Notes under the pieces: generated by a model
The model's input: the letters and a program-made list of their open reading frames with translations, nothing else
Databases searched by the model: none
Told to the model about the DNA's origin: nothing
Program-made: the position numbers and the translations under genes
NCBI GenBank assembly: GCA_031258755.1
Contig: JAIRMK010000008.1
Span: 1-6,485, forward strand
DNA: 6,485 nucleotides
From: Prevotellaceae bacterium
Lineage (GTDB): Bacteria; Bacteroidota; Bacteroidia; Bacteroidales; UBA932
Direction: 5' to 3'
Shown: positions 5,717 to 6,485 of the stretch, piece by piece
Numbering within the stretch: position 1 is the stretch's first letter
Layout of the letters: each line of letters starts with the position of its first letter

Positions 5717-6394
5717 TTATTCTGCTGGTTCGTTCAAAAGATCCATGAATTCGATGGTGTATGTATCCATTTTATAGACCACTTTACTGACTCTGGCCGT
5801 TAAATAATTGTAGCCGAAATAGGCCATAACGCCGACTATAAGGCCGGCCACCGTAGTCACCATCGCCACATAGATGCCGCTCGACAGTAAAGTTATGTCA
5901 ATATTATTGCCTGCCGAGGCCATATTATAAAAGGCCTGAATCATCCCCACCACTGTACCGAGAAATCCAATCATGGGCGCGCCGCCTGCAATGGAAGCCA
6001 GCATCGGAAGACCCCGCTCGAGGCGTGCTACCTCGGCATTCCCGGTATTTTCTACCGCCTCGCGAATATCCGACAATGAACGCCCGATACGCGAAAGCCC
6101 TTTTTCCAACAAGCGCGCTACCGGTGTATTGTTTTTCCCGCACAATTCCCTGGCCGCCTTTATTTTTCCATCGTGGATAAAATCTTTAAGCGTATCCATG
6201 AAGCCGGGGTCTATCTTCGATGCTTTACGGATCGCATACCAACGTTCTGCAAAAATATATACGGCAATCACAGAAAGCAAGGCCAACGGGATCATTAACG
6301 GCCCGCCTTTTACAGCCATATCAAACAATGAAAGAGGTGCAGGGCCTTCCTCCACGAGCAAGGTCTCAGCGGTTTGAAGAAATGATAACAACAT
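5717..6394 (-). CDS. exbB: MotA/TolQ/ExbB proton channel family protein
   Basis: ExbB is the inner-membrane scaffold of the proton channel. The 225-residue product shows three transmembrane helices (about 32-49, 131-156 and 168-195), the long cytoplasmic stretch after helix 1 (AERWYAIRKASKID), the helical segment NAEVARLERGLPMLASIA (119-136) and the conserved GFLGTVVGMIQAF (143-155) that lines the pore, then VAMVTTVAGLIVGVMAY with the conserved Thr residues (180-181). Residues 1-30 are a loosely conserved N-terminus, which may be a periplasmic stretch. It is the first gene of the exbB-exbD-tonB operon, with a -7 promoter element 29 nt upstream. TolQ is an alternative by family, but no Tol or Pal gene is seen in the window. 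Confidence 0.93.
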   Translation of the reverse strand: MLLSFLQTAETLLVEEGPAPLSLFDMAVKGGPLMIPLALLSVIAVYIFAERWYAIRKASKIDPGFMDTLKDFIHDGKIKAARELCGKNNTPVARLLEKGLSRIGRSLSDIREAVENTGNAEVARLERGLPMLASIAGGAPMIGFLGTVVGMIQAFYNMASAGNNIDITLLSSGIYVAMVTTVAGLIVGVMAYFGYNYLTARVSKVVYKMDTYTIEFMDLLNEPAE

Positions 6395-6423
6395 AATATT
6401 TGCTAAATTAAATTTATAATGGA

Positions 6424-6431
6424 CAAAAATA
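6424..6431 (-). promoter_or_regulatory. Candidate Bacteroidota -7 promoter element for exbB-exbD-tonB
   Basis: The minus strand reads TATTTTTG, matching TAnnTTTG, 29 nt before the exbB ATG in an AT-rich noncoding stretch (6395-6485). No convincing -33 TTTG is seen. No Fur-like or other operator could be recognised, so iron control is not supported by the visible sequence. Confidence 0.42.
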
Positions 6432-6485
6432 CTACATTTTTCTTTATTTCATATCATTTCAGGCTTATTTTTTTATATAATCATA

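Overview
The window looks like chromosomal DNA of a Bacteroidota member, most likely Bacteroidales. Supporting signs are -7 promoter elements of the TAnnTTTG type (156-163 on the plus strand; 3229-3236 and 6424-6431 on the minus strand), no consistent Shine-Dalgarno sites, a TonB-family protein whose C-terminal domain resembles the Bacteroides type, and an rluB-type gene with an Arg-rich disordered N-terminal extension. No species is claimed.

Left part (1-1154, plus strand): the 3' end of hisB and a complete hisH, both in histidine biosynthesis. A small cassette separates them: an intact UPF0175-family antitoxin and the decayed remnant of a DUF3368 (PIN-like) toxin. The hisB 3' end (101-121) recurs imperfectly just after the toxin remnant (517-536). 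Removing one repeat plus the cassette would leave hisB 25 nt ahead of hisH, a normal operon spacing. The cassette therefore looks like a later insertion into the his operon. hisA, hisF and hisIE do not follow hisH here.

Middle (1244-3210, minus strand): rluB-like 23S rRNA pseudouridine synthase and era GTPase, joined by a 4-nt ATGA overlap and converging on hisH. Both act on rRNA or ribosome maturation. The N-terminal extension of the rluB product is encoded by four nearly identical 39-bp tandem repeats (2941-3096).

Divergent from rluB (3292-4539, plus strand): a MacB/FtsX-type ABC transporter permease with no ATPase gene beside it. Its stop lies only 4 nt from the stop of the convergent tonB-like gene.

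Right part (4544-6394, minus strand): an exbB-exbD-tonB operon encoding a proton-motive-force-driven energy transducer for outer-membrane receptors, with a candidate promoter upstream. I see no gene in 6395-6485. Apart from the insertion signature in the his operon and the repeat-built rluB tail, the window is ordinary housekeeping DNA. I found no convincing new multi-gene system.
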